Part shown: positions 16,568 through 23,155 of the stretch, in pieces
How positions within the stretch are numbered: position 1 is the first letter of the stretch
How the letters are laid out: each line of letters starts with the position of its first letter
Origin: Kineosporia aurantiaca JCM 3230
GTDB taxonomy: Bacteria; Actinomycetota; Actinomycetes; Actinomycetales; Kineosporiaceae
Reading direction: 5' to 3'
Assembly: GCA_000719025.1 (NCBI GenBank)
Contig: JODP01000001.1
Span: forward strand, 867,664-931,663
DNA: 64,000 nucleotides
Notes under the pieces: model-generated
The model's database searches: none
Told to the model about the DNA's origin: nothing
What the model saw: only the letters and a program-made list of their open reading frames with translations
Position numbers and translations under genes: made by a program

Positions 16568-18348
16568 GGTTCGCCGGGCGGTTGCGCCGGGCAGCCTTCG
16601 TCAGACTGACTCCCCCGGCTGACGAAAACGCTCGCCCCGACGTAGCTGTCGGCCGGGACACCGATCCCACCGCGCGCCTCGACCTGGCCTTTCAGCTCGG
16701 CCAGAGGAACCACGAGCAGCTCCAGCCGGTACCGCTCCTTCAGCGCGTCCGACGGCCGGCCCACCGGTATCCGCAGCTTCCAGCGGTCCAGTGTGCCCGG
16801 GCGCCGCCAGCCGGGGATCGGGATGAGGTGCCGGACCTGATCGCCGACGCTGAGGTTCTCGACGGCGAAGAGCAACGTTCGGCCTTTGGGCAGGTCCGCG
16901 GAGCCGCTCAGCTGTGGGCAGCGGCTGATCGTGGTCCCGTTCACCGGCGCGGTGAAGGCCGCCACCTTGGTGACGACCGCCCCTTCTGGCCATGGATCCG
17001 GCGATGGAGGCGGCCCCCAGCCGTCCGGCGGAGGCCCCCAGCCGTCCTGGGGAGGTACTGGCGGCCCGGGTTGACCGTTCCGGTTCGGGGGCGGACTCGG
17101 CCGACCGGCTGTGGACGAGGGAAAGGCCGCACCGCTGAGGCCGTCGGCGCCCCGGGAACCGTCCGGTGCGTCGCGGAGCATGGCCAGGGGCAGAAGGATC
17201 AGGGCCACTGCCACCAGCGGGATCAGGATTGCCGCGGCCAGCAGCGCTTTTGAGACGCGCGGCCGGGGGACGGCCAGGGCCCGGAGCTGAGCGGCCCAGA
17301 CCTGGGCATCGGCGGGGCGGACGGACGGGTCGTGGTCCAGCATCCGGGTCAGGTGCGCGGCGAAGGCGGTCGGATTCGGAACTCCGGCGTTCTCGGCCGC
17401 TGCCCGGGCCCGGGTTCTCACCCGGTCCAGGGCCTGGGGATCCCGGGCGTGCGGCGGGTTCTCGCCGGTGATGCAGAACCAGGCCAGGGCGCCGAGGGAG
17501 TACCGGTCGGAGGACGGGGTGCGGGCCGCCATCGGATCGGCCAGCACCTCCGGCGCCGTGTAGATCGGGGTGTGCCGACCGCTCAGGTCGCGACCGTCGT
17601 CCATCCGCCGCATCGTGCCCACGTCGACCAGGACCACGCCCCGGACCGGGTCGAGGATGCAGTTGGCCGGTTTCACGTCCCGGTGCAGGCTCGGGTTCCC
17701 GGCCGAGACGGTGCGCGAGTGCAACGCCTCCAGGGCGGCGGCGACCTGCTCGATCTGCCGGAGCCGGGTGTCCAGGCTCTCGGCGGTGGCCGGGGCTCCG
17801 CCGTACTCGTCGGCCAGGGTCGGACCGGGCACCCACTCCATCACCACGTACGGCGTGACCGAGGCGTTCGGCCCGCCGGCCCGGTCCGGCGGGTGCGGCG
17901 CCGGCCCGACGAACACATCGAGCACGCTGACCAGGTGGTCGATCCGCATGATCAGGAGCAGGGCCCGCAGATCCTCCCAGCGGCGCAGGTCGGCCGGGGT
18001 GGGCCAGTCCTCGGTCACGTTCGCCGGACGGCGCAGCCGTTTCACGGCGACCGGCAGCGGGGACGTCAGGTCGCCGCGGTACCGGGCCCGCCAGATGTCT
18101 CCCTCGCCGCCGGCCAGGCCGGGCCCCAGGAGCTGGTAGCGGTCCGGATCCCGGTCCGGTCCGGCGTACCAGCCGTTCGGCTCCAGGCCACCGGCCATCC
18201 GGGCCCGGTCGTCGGTACCCAGGAGCCCGGAGACGTCGATCGGCCCGGACCGCGGCGACCCACCTTGCGTGGGGACGTCGTCGTCGCTGGTCAGCCCGGC
18301 CTCGCCGGGGACCGGGCCGGACCGCTGGTGCTGCTCAGGCCCGGGCAT
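16564..18348 (-). CDS. Transmembrane Ser/Thr protein kinase (PknB-like, atypical)
   Basis: 594 residues. Kinase domain about residues 70-335: LGPGLAGGEGDIWRARY (Gly-rich loop), VAVKRLRRP with the ATP-binding Lys, catalytic loop LHRDVKPANCILD near residue 221, and metal-binding LVDVG in place of DFG. The Asp is kept, so catalysis is plausible. TAPEVLAD and SSDRYSLGALAWFCITGENPP complete the C-lobe. A single transmembrane helix (about 359-383), a Pro-rich linker with the tandem DGWGPPP unit and an extracytoplasmic domain of about 150 residues with two cysteines follow. That outer domain is not PASTA. The start codon lies inside the 3' end of the upstream FHA gene, so the two are translationally coupled. 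Confidence 0.85.
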   Translation of the reverse strand: MPGPEQHQRSGPVPGEAGLTSDDDVPTQGGSPRSGPIDVSGLLGTDDRARMAGGLEPNGWYAGPDRDPDRYQLLGPGLAGGEGDIWRARYRGDLTSPLPVAVKRLRRPANVTEDWPTPADLRRWEDLRALLLIMRIDHLVSVLDVFVGPAPHPPDRAGGPNASVTPYVVMEWVPGPTLADEYGGAPATAESLDTRLRQIEQVAAALEALHSRTVSAGNPSLHRDVKPANCILDPVRGVVLVDVGTMRRMDDGRDLSGRHTPIYTAPEVLADPMAARTPSSDRYSLGALAWFCITGENPPHARDPQALDRVRTRARAAAENAGVPNPTAFAAHLTRMLDHDPSVRPADAQVWAAQLRALAVPRPRVSKALLAAAILIPLVAVALILLPLAMLRDAPDGSRGADGLSGAAFPSSTAGRPSPPPNRNGQPGPPVPPQDGWGPPPDGWGPPPSPDPWPEGAVVTKVAAFTAPVNGTTISRCPQLSGSADLPKGRTLLFAVENLSVGDQVRHLIPIPGWRRPGTLDRWKLRIPVGRPSDALKERYRLELLVVPLAELKGQVEARGGIGVPADSYVGASVFVSRGSQSDEGCPAQPPGEP

Positions 18349-19096
18349 CGAGCGCCTGGACGTCGGTCACGGTGATGGTGCCGCTGTTGATCGCCCAGCG
18401 GGCCAGGGCGGGCCGGAAGTCCTCGTAGACCTTTTCCAGGTTGTAGGCGACCAGGGCCGCCACGCCCTGGGCGGCCAGTTGCTCCCGAAGCCGGCGCAGC
18501 ACCGTCCGCACGTGACTCGGGCTCTTGCCGACCCGGGCCCCGACCTGCCGGTAGGTGGCCGGGGCGGCCTGAGAACCGGTCCGGGTCAGCAGCGGTTCAC
18601 AGAGCGCGGCGAGCACCTGGCGCTGGGGCAGGCTCAGGCCGATCGGCACCCCGTCCACCGTCTCGAGCGGGTCGGCGGCCGGTCGGGGCCGGTCCGGGGT
18701 GAGGTCGTGGACGTCGACGTGGACCGAGTACTCCCGCCCGAACCGGCCGGTCACGACGATGAAGAACTCGGTGAACGGCATCGACGTGGTGGCCGCCCCC
18801 GGTTCCAGCAGCCGCTCCGCCCCGACCAGGGGCCGGAGCACGAGGTGCTTGCTGCTCGAACGGTTCTGGACCAGGACGCAGTCGTGCAGGGTGCGAAGGG
18901 ACGCGGTCAGCCGGGAGACGTGGTCGTCGACCGGACGGTGGGCGATCCGCAGCCCCGCGCCGGCCCCCCGGCCGATGGTGATCTCCTGACCGAGCGACAC
19001 CAGCCGCCGATCGGCGCCGTGGCTGATCATTGCGTAGGGCGGCACCGAGGAGCGCGGTGAGCGCGGCCGGGGCACCTGCGCCTCAGTCACGACCAC
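18335..19096 (-). CDS. FHA-domain protein with C-terminal winged helix
   Basis: 253 residues from GTG 19096. An FHA phosphothreonine-binding domain spans about residues 20-85: ITIGRGAGAGLRIAH, VSRLTASLR, VLVQNRSSSKHL, retaining the IGR, SR and N-x-S-S positions. The C-terminal part (about 150-230) has LSLPQRQVLAALCEPLL and TYRQVGARVGKSPSHVRTVLRRLREQL, a winged-helix pattern seen in actinobacterial FHA-HTH regulators. The overlapping downstream kinase is the obvious phosphodonor. Together they suggest a signal path from an external cue through phosphothreonine docking to DNA or to a partner protein. A nearby in-frame GTG at 19090 is an alternative start. Confidence 0.82.
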   Translation of the reverse strand: MVVTEAQVPRPRSPRSSVPPYAMISHGADRRLVSLGQEITIGRGAGAGLRIAHRPVDDHVSRLTASLRTLHDCVLVQNRSSSKHLVLRPLVGAERLLEPGAATTSMPFTEFFIVVTGRFGREYSVHVDVHDLTPDRPRPAADPLETVDGVPIGLSLPQRQVLAALCEPLLTRTGSQAAPATYRQVGARVGKSPSHVRTVLRRLREQLAAQGVAALVAYNLEKVYEDFRPALARWAINSGTITVTDVQALDARA

Positions 19097-19251
19097 CTGC
19101 GGGGAGTTCGCCGGCCCAGCCGGTACACGCTTGCCACACGAGCGACAGTTTTCCCCATGTCCCGACTGCTTGTCAGAACAACTATCGGACTACCCCGCCG
19201 AACTTCGGTGAACGGGACCTATGACTGAGGTTTGTCGGGGGAAATCACCTA

Positions 19252-19284
19252 TTGATCCGGATCTTTCAGGGGCTTTCGGATCAA
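19252..19284. repeat. Inverted repeat TTGATCCG/CGGATCAA
   Basis: Perfect 8-bp arms at 19252-19259 and 19277-19284 with a 17-base spacer. The gap 19097-19450 between the FHA gene and the small-protein operon has no convincing gene; this repeat and the hairpin at 19314-19343 are its only clear structures. An operator for the leftward kinase pair is one possibility. Confidence 0.45.
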
Positions 19285-19313
19285 GAAGGCCGGACGCCGG
19301 TCCGGCCCGAAAG

Positions 19314-19343
19314 GGCGGTGGGGACCGATCAGTCCCCACCGCC
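19314..19343 (-). terminator. Hairpin downstream of the small-protein operon
   Basis: Perfect 12-bp stem (19314-19325 with 19332-19343) and a CGATCA loop. On the minus strand it is followed by CTTTCGG, fitting a terminator for the two genes ending at 19451. The 14-base element CCGATCAGTCCCCA is repeated directly, once within the hairpin and once just after it. Confidence 0.55.
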
Positions 19344-19450
19344 CCGATCAGTCCCCAGCCGCGTCCTTCATCGGACGACCGCGAAAGCCAACCCGGACGC
19401 ATTCGTTTCGTGTGACCGTCCGTACCGCCCGGGCCTCGCGCGGACCGCTC

Positions 19451-19687
19451 TCAGCCCGGTGGCGGGCCGCTCTCGTCGCGGAGCCGGGCCAGCCGGCTCA
19501 TCGGGACCAGGCTTTCCCGGCCCTTCGGTTCCGGCTGCTGATCCCGGGCCTGGCGGCGAGCCGCGGCACAGGGATGGACGGCTCCGCAGCAGGCGCAGAA
19601 ACCTCCGACCGACTGGTGATCGACCCCGGAGGCAGGTGCGTCCGGCTCGCGCAGCGGCATCCGAGAAAATGCCGAGGTGCTGGTCAC
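19451..19687 (-). CDS. Small cysteine-motif protein (78 residues)
   Basis: Starts at GTG 19687, three bases after the stop of the gene upstream, so the two form an operon. The centre reads VGGFCACCGAVHPCAAARRQ: a C-x-C-C-x4-H-P-C cluster that could bind one zinc. The flanks are charged and probably disordered. I do not recognise a named family, but compact C-C-H-C proteins of this kind are recurrent partners of DUF397/XRE loci in actinomycetes. The setting supports a small regulatory or adaptor protein. Confidence 0.65.
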   Translation of the reverse strand: MTSTSAFSRMPLREPDAPASGVDHQSVGGFCACCGAVHPCAAARRQARDQQPEPKGRESLVPMSRLARLRDESGPPPG

Positions 19688-19690
19688 GGT

Positions 19691-20029
19691 TCAGATCACC
19701 GCCGTGAGCTCACGGACCGAGGCGTCGCCGACCCGGTACTCACTGGCCCAGCCGATCGCTACGTAAGTGGAACCGTACTGCGCGGACCAGACCAGCTCGT
19801 CGGTCGCGAACCGGGTGCCGCGCGGGTGGACGATCCACTCCCGCAGATGTCCCCGGTCCATCACCGCGAGCGCCCGGGCGCCGAACCAGGCGGTCACCGA
19901 GTCCGGTGCGAACTCCAGTTCCAGTGTGCCGATGGACCAGTCCCGGGCATTGCGCAGATCGACCTCGATCCGGCCGATCCACTCCCCGGTTCCGGGTCTT
20001 TCACCCTTCAGAGCTGCTTGCTCCCGCAT
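19691..20029 (-). CDS. Hypothetical protein (112 residues), first gene of a two-gene operon
   Basis: Start taken at ATG 20029; the frame extends to 20077 without a better start. The sequence alternates short beta strands with aromatic residues (TGEWIGRIEVDLRNARDW, LELEFAPDSVTAWFGARALAVMDRGHLREWI, YGSTYVAIGWAS), suggesting a small all-beta fold. Cytoplasmic; no signal or membrane segment. No family recognised. It is transcribed away from the XRE/DUF397 pair across a 192-bp region that is the natural target for the XRE regulator. Confidence 0.6.
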   Translation of the reverse strand: MREQAALKGERPGTGEWIGRIEVDLRNARDWSIGTLELEFAPDSVTAWFGARALAVMDRGHLREWIVHPRGTRFATDELVWSAQYGSTYVAIGWASEYRVGDASVRELTAVI

Positions 20030-20221
20030 GGGCCCGAACCCCCGTTGTCTGGCATTGACCGGTGCAAGCGAACACACCGGCTTCCCCCCGCCACTGAATA
20101 TCCTCGGCCGGAACCGCCGGTCACTTCAACGTAACGTTTTGTGACAGCCCAGGTGTGACGGCCTGGGAAACGTCCGGTTTGCTACTCGCCCGTCGATTCA
20201 CCCAATGGAACACTCCCCGCC

Positions 20222-21037
20222 ATGACTGGTGGGTCGGGGATGGGGCGGCGGTCGCTGGGCCGGCAGCTCCGGAGACTGCGGGAGAACGCCGGCAAGAAGC
20301 CGGAGGACGTCCGCTCGGTCGGCTCCCGGCAGAAGATCTGGCGGATGGAGGCCGGGAAGGGCCCCTACAAGTACGCCGACATCCGGGCCCTGTGCTTCAT
20401 GTACGGCGTCGACGAGGCCACCACCGACCGGCTCACCGACCTGGCCGGCATGGCCGACCAGGAGAACATCTGGGAGGACTTCACCGACGTCCTGGTGCCC
20501 GGCTTCGGCCTCTACCTGGACCTCGAGCAGTCGGCCGCGTCGATCAAGACCTACGACGCTGAGCTGATCCACGGGCTGCTCCAAACCCGGCGATACCACG
20601 AGCATCTCACCATCGGCGAGGGCATGTCGGAGGCGAACCGGCGCCGGGACGCCGAGTTACGTAACACCCGACGAGAAAACGCCTTCACCGGCTCCACATC
20701 GCCCCTGATCACCGCCATGATCGGGGAATCGGCGCTGCATCGGGTCATCGGTTCGGCCGACATCATGGCCGAGCAACTGCGCTATCTTCGGAAACTGACC
20801 GAGGAGAAGGCCAACGTCGAGGTTCGGATACTGCCCTGGTCCGCGGGAGCGCACCCGGGTTTACGCAGTGGGGCTTTCACCCTGCTGGAGTTCTCCGAGC
20901 CGGACACCGACGTGGTCTATCTGGAGTCGCAGACAGACGGCCGGTACCTGGAGAAAGACAGCAAAATCCAGGCGTACCGGGACGTCTGGGCAAGGCTCAT
21001 GCAGATGTCCGTCCGACTCGAGGAGTACCCGACATGA
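20222..21037 (+). CDS. XRE-family regulator with DUF5753
   Basis: 271 residues. N-terminal helix-turn-helix (LGRQLRRLRENAGKKPEDV, then SRQKIWRMEAGKGPYKYADIRALCFMYGVD), then the DUF5753 ligand/partner domain (about 95-265) with YDAELIHGLLQTRRYHEHL and VEVRILPWSAGAHPGLRSGAFTLLEF and VVYLESQTDGRYLEKD. This is the common actinomycete regulator type (Scr1/AbaA-like) that pairs with a DUF397 protein. The 4-base ATGA overlap with the next gene confirms pairing. These pairs influence development and antibiotic production in Streptomyces and behave like non-toxic antitoxin/effector modules. Confidence 0.9.
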   Translation: MTGGSGMGRRSLGRQLRRLRENAGKKPEDVRSVGSRQKIWRMEAGKGPYKYADIRALCFMYGVDEATTDRLTDLAGMADQENIWEDFTDVLVPGFGLYLDLEQSAASIKTYDAELIHGLLQTRRYHEHLTIGEGMSEANRRRDAELRNTRRENAFTGSTSPLITAMIGESALHRVIGSADIMAEQLRYLRKLTEEKANVEVRILPWSAGAHPGLRSGAFTLLEFSEPDTDVVYLESQTDGRYLEKDSKIQAYRDVWARLMQMSVRLEEYPT

Positions 21038-21237
21038 GTACACAGACCCCTTGGATCAAGGCTCAGGCCAGCGGCGGCGGAGGCCAGTGCGTGGAAATGC
21101 GGCGAAGCGGGCCCAGTGTCGAGGTGCGCGACACCAAGGCCCGGGGAACCGGCCCGACCCTCCGGTTCGCTCCCGGCGGGTTCTCGGCCTGGGTCGAGGC
21201 GGCCAAGAGCGGTGAGCTCGACGCCCTGAGCTCCTGA
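21034..21237 (+). CDS. DUF397 protein
   Basis: 67 residues overlapping the XRE gene by four bases. It has the typical DUF397 pattern: an aromatic/Lys start (WIKAQAS), a central CVEMRR strand, VEVRDTKARGTGPTLRF and the final FSAWVEAAKSGEL helix. It is likely the direct binding partner of the upstream XRE regulator. A strong terminator follows 15 bases after its stop. Confidence 0.9.
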   Translation: MSTQTPWIKAQASGGGGQCVEMRRSGPSVEVRDTKARGTGPTLRFAPGGFSAWVEAAKSGELDALSS

Positions 21238-21251
21238 CCGACAGCTGATCG

Positions 21252-21293
21252 AAAGGCTGCCGGAGGGCGGATCACCGTCCTCCGGCAGCCTTT
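21252..21293 (+). terminator. Terminator after the DUF397 gene
   Basis: 15-bp stem (21252-21266 with 21279-21293), A-rich on the left and ending in TTT on the right, so it works in both directions between the DUF397 gene and the convergent secreted-protein gene. Confidence 0.85.
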
Positions 21294-21309
21294 CCGCGCT
21301 CTGGGTCGG

Positions 21310-22188
21310 TCAGTTCGTGGCCGGCACCGGGAGCGGGGTCGGGTCGGTCGGCAGCGGCGGGACCGGCAAGGATCCGTGAATCTGGTTCTGCGCCTGGCAC
21401 TTACTGGTGCAGTTGGTCGCTCCCTGGGAAAGCTCGATCGCGTCCTCACCCAACACACCGCCCAGGCGGCCGCCGGAAGCCACCGACCAGCGTGTCACCG
21501 AACCGTCCTGGTACAGCTTGGTGGCCACCTGCGGGCTGTCCTTACCCAGCAGCATCTGGTGGTAGCCGGTGCTGCTCTGGGCCTGCGTCACCGGGTCGAT
21601 CCCGTCACCGAAGTTGATCTTCCCGGTGAACTGGTTGGTGAAGTAGAACAGCTTCGGCCCGAGCGTGTGCATGATCTCCACGTTGGCGCCGAACTCCGGC
21701 TCCTGCTGGAAGATCCCGCCCTGGGCGAAGTCCTTGGCCTGGAACTTCATCTTCCCACCGGCCGCCTTGAGGATGACGGTCGCGTCGTCGTCCTTCACCT
21801 CGAGGCTGCTGAGGCTCACCGTGCCGATCTGGGCCGGAGCCAGCACGGGCACCTTCGAGGCAAAGATGACGGTGGGCTCGGTGACCATGCGCTGCGGGTC
21901 CGGCGCCCCGGTCAGCGTGTAGTCGTAGACGCCGAGCGTGGACGGGTCGAGGTCGAACCGGACATGGATGCCGCGGACGGCGATCTTCCCGGTCACCGCC
22001 AGATCCTTCAGCTTCACGTCCTTACCCTGCGCGGGGTTGTACGTGGTGCCGTTCACCGTGACCGCGAAGTCGCCGGTCGGCTGAGCCTTGGCCTGAGCCG
22101 CGGTGGCCGGCCCGACGGTCAGCGCGGCCCCGCCGGCGATCAGCGCGACGGCGGCCAGGGCGAGGCTACGCGGTTTACGGATGTTCAT
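21310..22188 (-). CDS. Secreted protein of unknown function
   Basis: 292 residues with ACAGGAG before ATG 22188. A Sec signal peptide (IRKPRSLALAAVALIAGGAALTVG, cleavage probably after ATAAQA near residue 33) precedes a beta-rich domain with no recognised family. Visible features are DFAVTVNGTTYNPAQGKDV, a strand-rich middle, two cysteines only (NCTSKC near residue 263) that could form one disulfide, and a Pro-rich C-terminus. No sortase or lipobox motif, so it is probably released or loosely wall-bound. The gene encoding the hexad-repeat protein lies immediately upstream on the same strand. Confidence 0.75.
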   Translation of the reverse strand: MNIRKPRSLALAAVALIAGGAALTVGPATAAQAKAQPTGDFAVTVNGTTYNPAQGKDVKLKDLAVTGKIAVRGIHVRFDLDPSTLGVYDYTLTGAPDPQRMVTEPTVIFASKVPVLAPAQIGTVSLSSLEVKDDDATVILKAAGGKMKFQAKDFAQGGIFQQEPEFGANVEIMHTLGPKLFYFTNQFTGKINFGDGIDPVTQAQSSTGYHQMLLGKDSPQVATKLYQDGSVTRWSVASGGRLGGVLGEDAIELSQGATNCTSKCQAQNQIHGSLPVPPLPTDPTPLPVPATN

Positions 22189-22355
22189 GCCGGGCTCCTG
22201 TCGTGAGTGGCGGACGGCTCGGCGTTTTCACCGCCCGCTCACTCCAGTTCTCCCGTGACTCGCGCACTAGGTGCCATTAGTCAAAGGTTCTAGTACCCCT
22301 TCCAGACTTCCGAATCTCATTCTCTTACCCGGGAACACGTGTCCTTAAACCTAAA

Positions 22356-22375
22356 TTACTGCACTCTTACTGCAC
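22356..22375. promoter_or_regulatory. Direct repeat TTACTGCAC x2 in the region upstream of the secreted-protein gene
   Basis: TTACTGCAC occurs at 22356-22364 and 22367-22375, period 11 (about one helical turn). It sits in the 196-bp, relatively AT-rich gap (22189-22384) between the hexad-repeat gene and the secreted-protein gene. The core TACTGCACTC recurs at 36080-36089 (reverse strand) and 37899-37908. It is a candidate operator for an unidentified regulator. Confidence 0.4.
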
Positions 22376-22384
22376 CCACCTCGG

Positions 22385-22894
22385 TCACCGGGCGTAGCCG
22401 AAGACCTTCTTCCCCTTGCGGCCGTCAACTCCGCGCAGACCGACCTTCCCGATACAGAAGACGCAGCCCACGCAGTCCCGGCAGCCGATGCAGAACGCAC
22501 AGCCGGCACAGTCGCTGCAGCCGATACAGGCAAACGTCCCCAAGCAACGCCGTATCCCGATACCCAGCAGGGTGGCCACGCTCAGGAGCACGCCGAGGCT
22601 GCCACTGGTGCCGATGCTCCCCGCCACCCCGGCACTGCCGCTGGTAGCGATGCTTCCGGCGACCCCTGCGCTGCCGGCCACCGCAATGCTGCCGGCCACC
22701 CCCGCGCTTCCCGCCACCGCAGTACTTCCTGCCACCCCCGCGCTGGCACTGACCGCAGCACTCCCCGCGACCGCCAGGCTGTCCTCGACGGCAATGCTGC
22801 CCGCCACTCCGGACGACCGGGCCACCCGGATGCTGCCGGCCACCCCGATGCTGTCGGTCACGCCCAAGCTCGCCACTTCGTCATCGCTGCCCAT
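22385..22894 (-). CDS. Hexad-repeat protein with cysteine-ladder C-terminus
   Basis: 169 residues from ATG 22894 (GAGAGG 7-8 bases upstream). From residue 9 to 158 it is built of 25 consecutive six-residue units. Units 1-17 begin with Ser (typical unit S-[IA]-[GA]-V-A-G). Units 19-24 begin with Cys and follow C-[ILAV]-G-C-x-x, giving nine cysteines exactly three residues apart from 123 to 147 plus Cys117. The last nine residues are basic and aromatic. V-A-G-S-I-A fits the left-handed beta-helix hexapeptide rule [LIV]-[GAED]-x2-[STAV]-x, so a solenoid about eight coils long with stacked cysteines is likely. No signal peptide. No known family is recognised; metal binding or redox function is inference. 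Confidence 0.75.
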   Translation of the reverse strand: MGSDDEVASLGVTDSIGVAGSIRVARSSGVAGSIAVEDSLAVAGSAAVSASAGVAGSTAVAGSAGVAGSIAVAGSAGVAGSIATSGSAGVAGSIGTSGSLGVLLSVATLLGIGIRRCLGTFACIGCSDCAGCAFCIGCRDCVGCVFCIGKVGLRGVDGRKGKKVFGYAR

Positions 22895-23155
22895 GCCCCC
22901 ACCTCTCGTCGTGTCTGGTCGACCACCGCGTCCAGCATCGCGGACCGGTGAGTAGCGCTCAAGATCCTGGCGCCGTTGGGCCGTGCGGGCGTTCAGGACC
23001 GGCGCTGGCCTGCCGATAGACGGGTATGGCGCTCCGCCGTGGTGGGCTCTCGAACCACTGCGGCGGAGTGCTGCCCAACCTTCCGGCCCCGCTGCCGGGC
23101 GGACACCCGTGGTCAGCAGCCCGGCCGCGCGCCGGGTGCGTGCAAGGATCACGTC

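Noticed and set aside
16564..18348. Pseudokinase
   Set aside because: DFG is DVG, but the metal-binding Asp, the catalytic HRD Asp and the VAVK lysine are all present, so catalytic loss cannot be claimed.
19221..19415. Rightward 64-residue frame in the kinase/small-protein gap
   Set aside because: No ribosome site, low-complexity charged product, and it spans the inverted repeat and the hairpin, which explain the region better.
22500..22890. 18-bp periodic DNA, possible CRISPR or satellite array
   Set aside because: The period is exactly six codons, repeats are degenerate at third positions and there are no unique spacers; it encodes the hexad-repeat protein.
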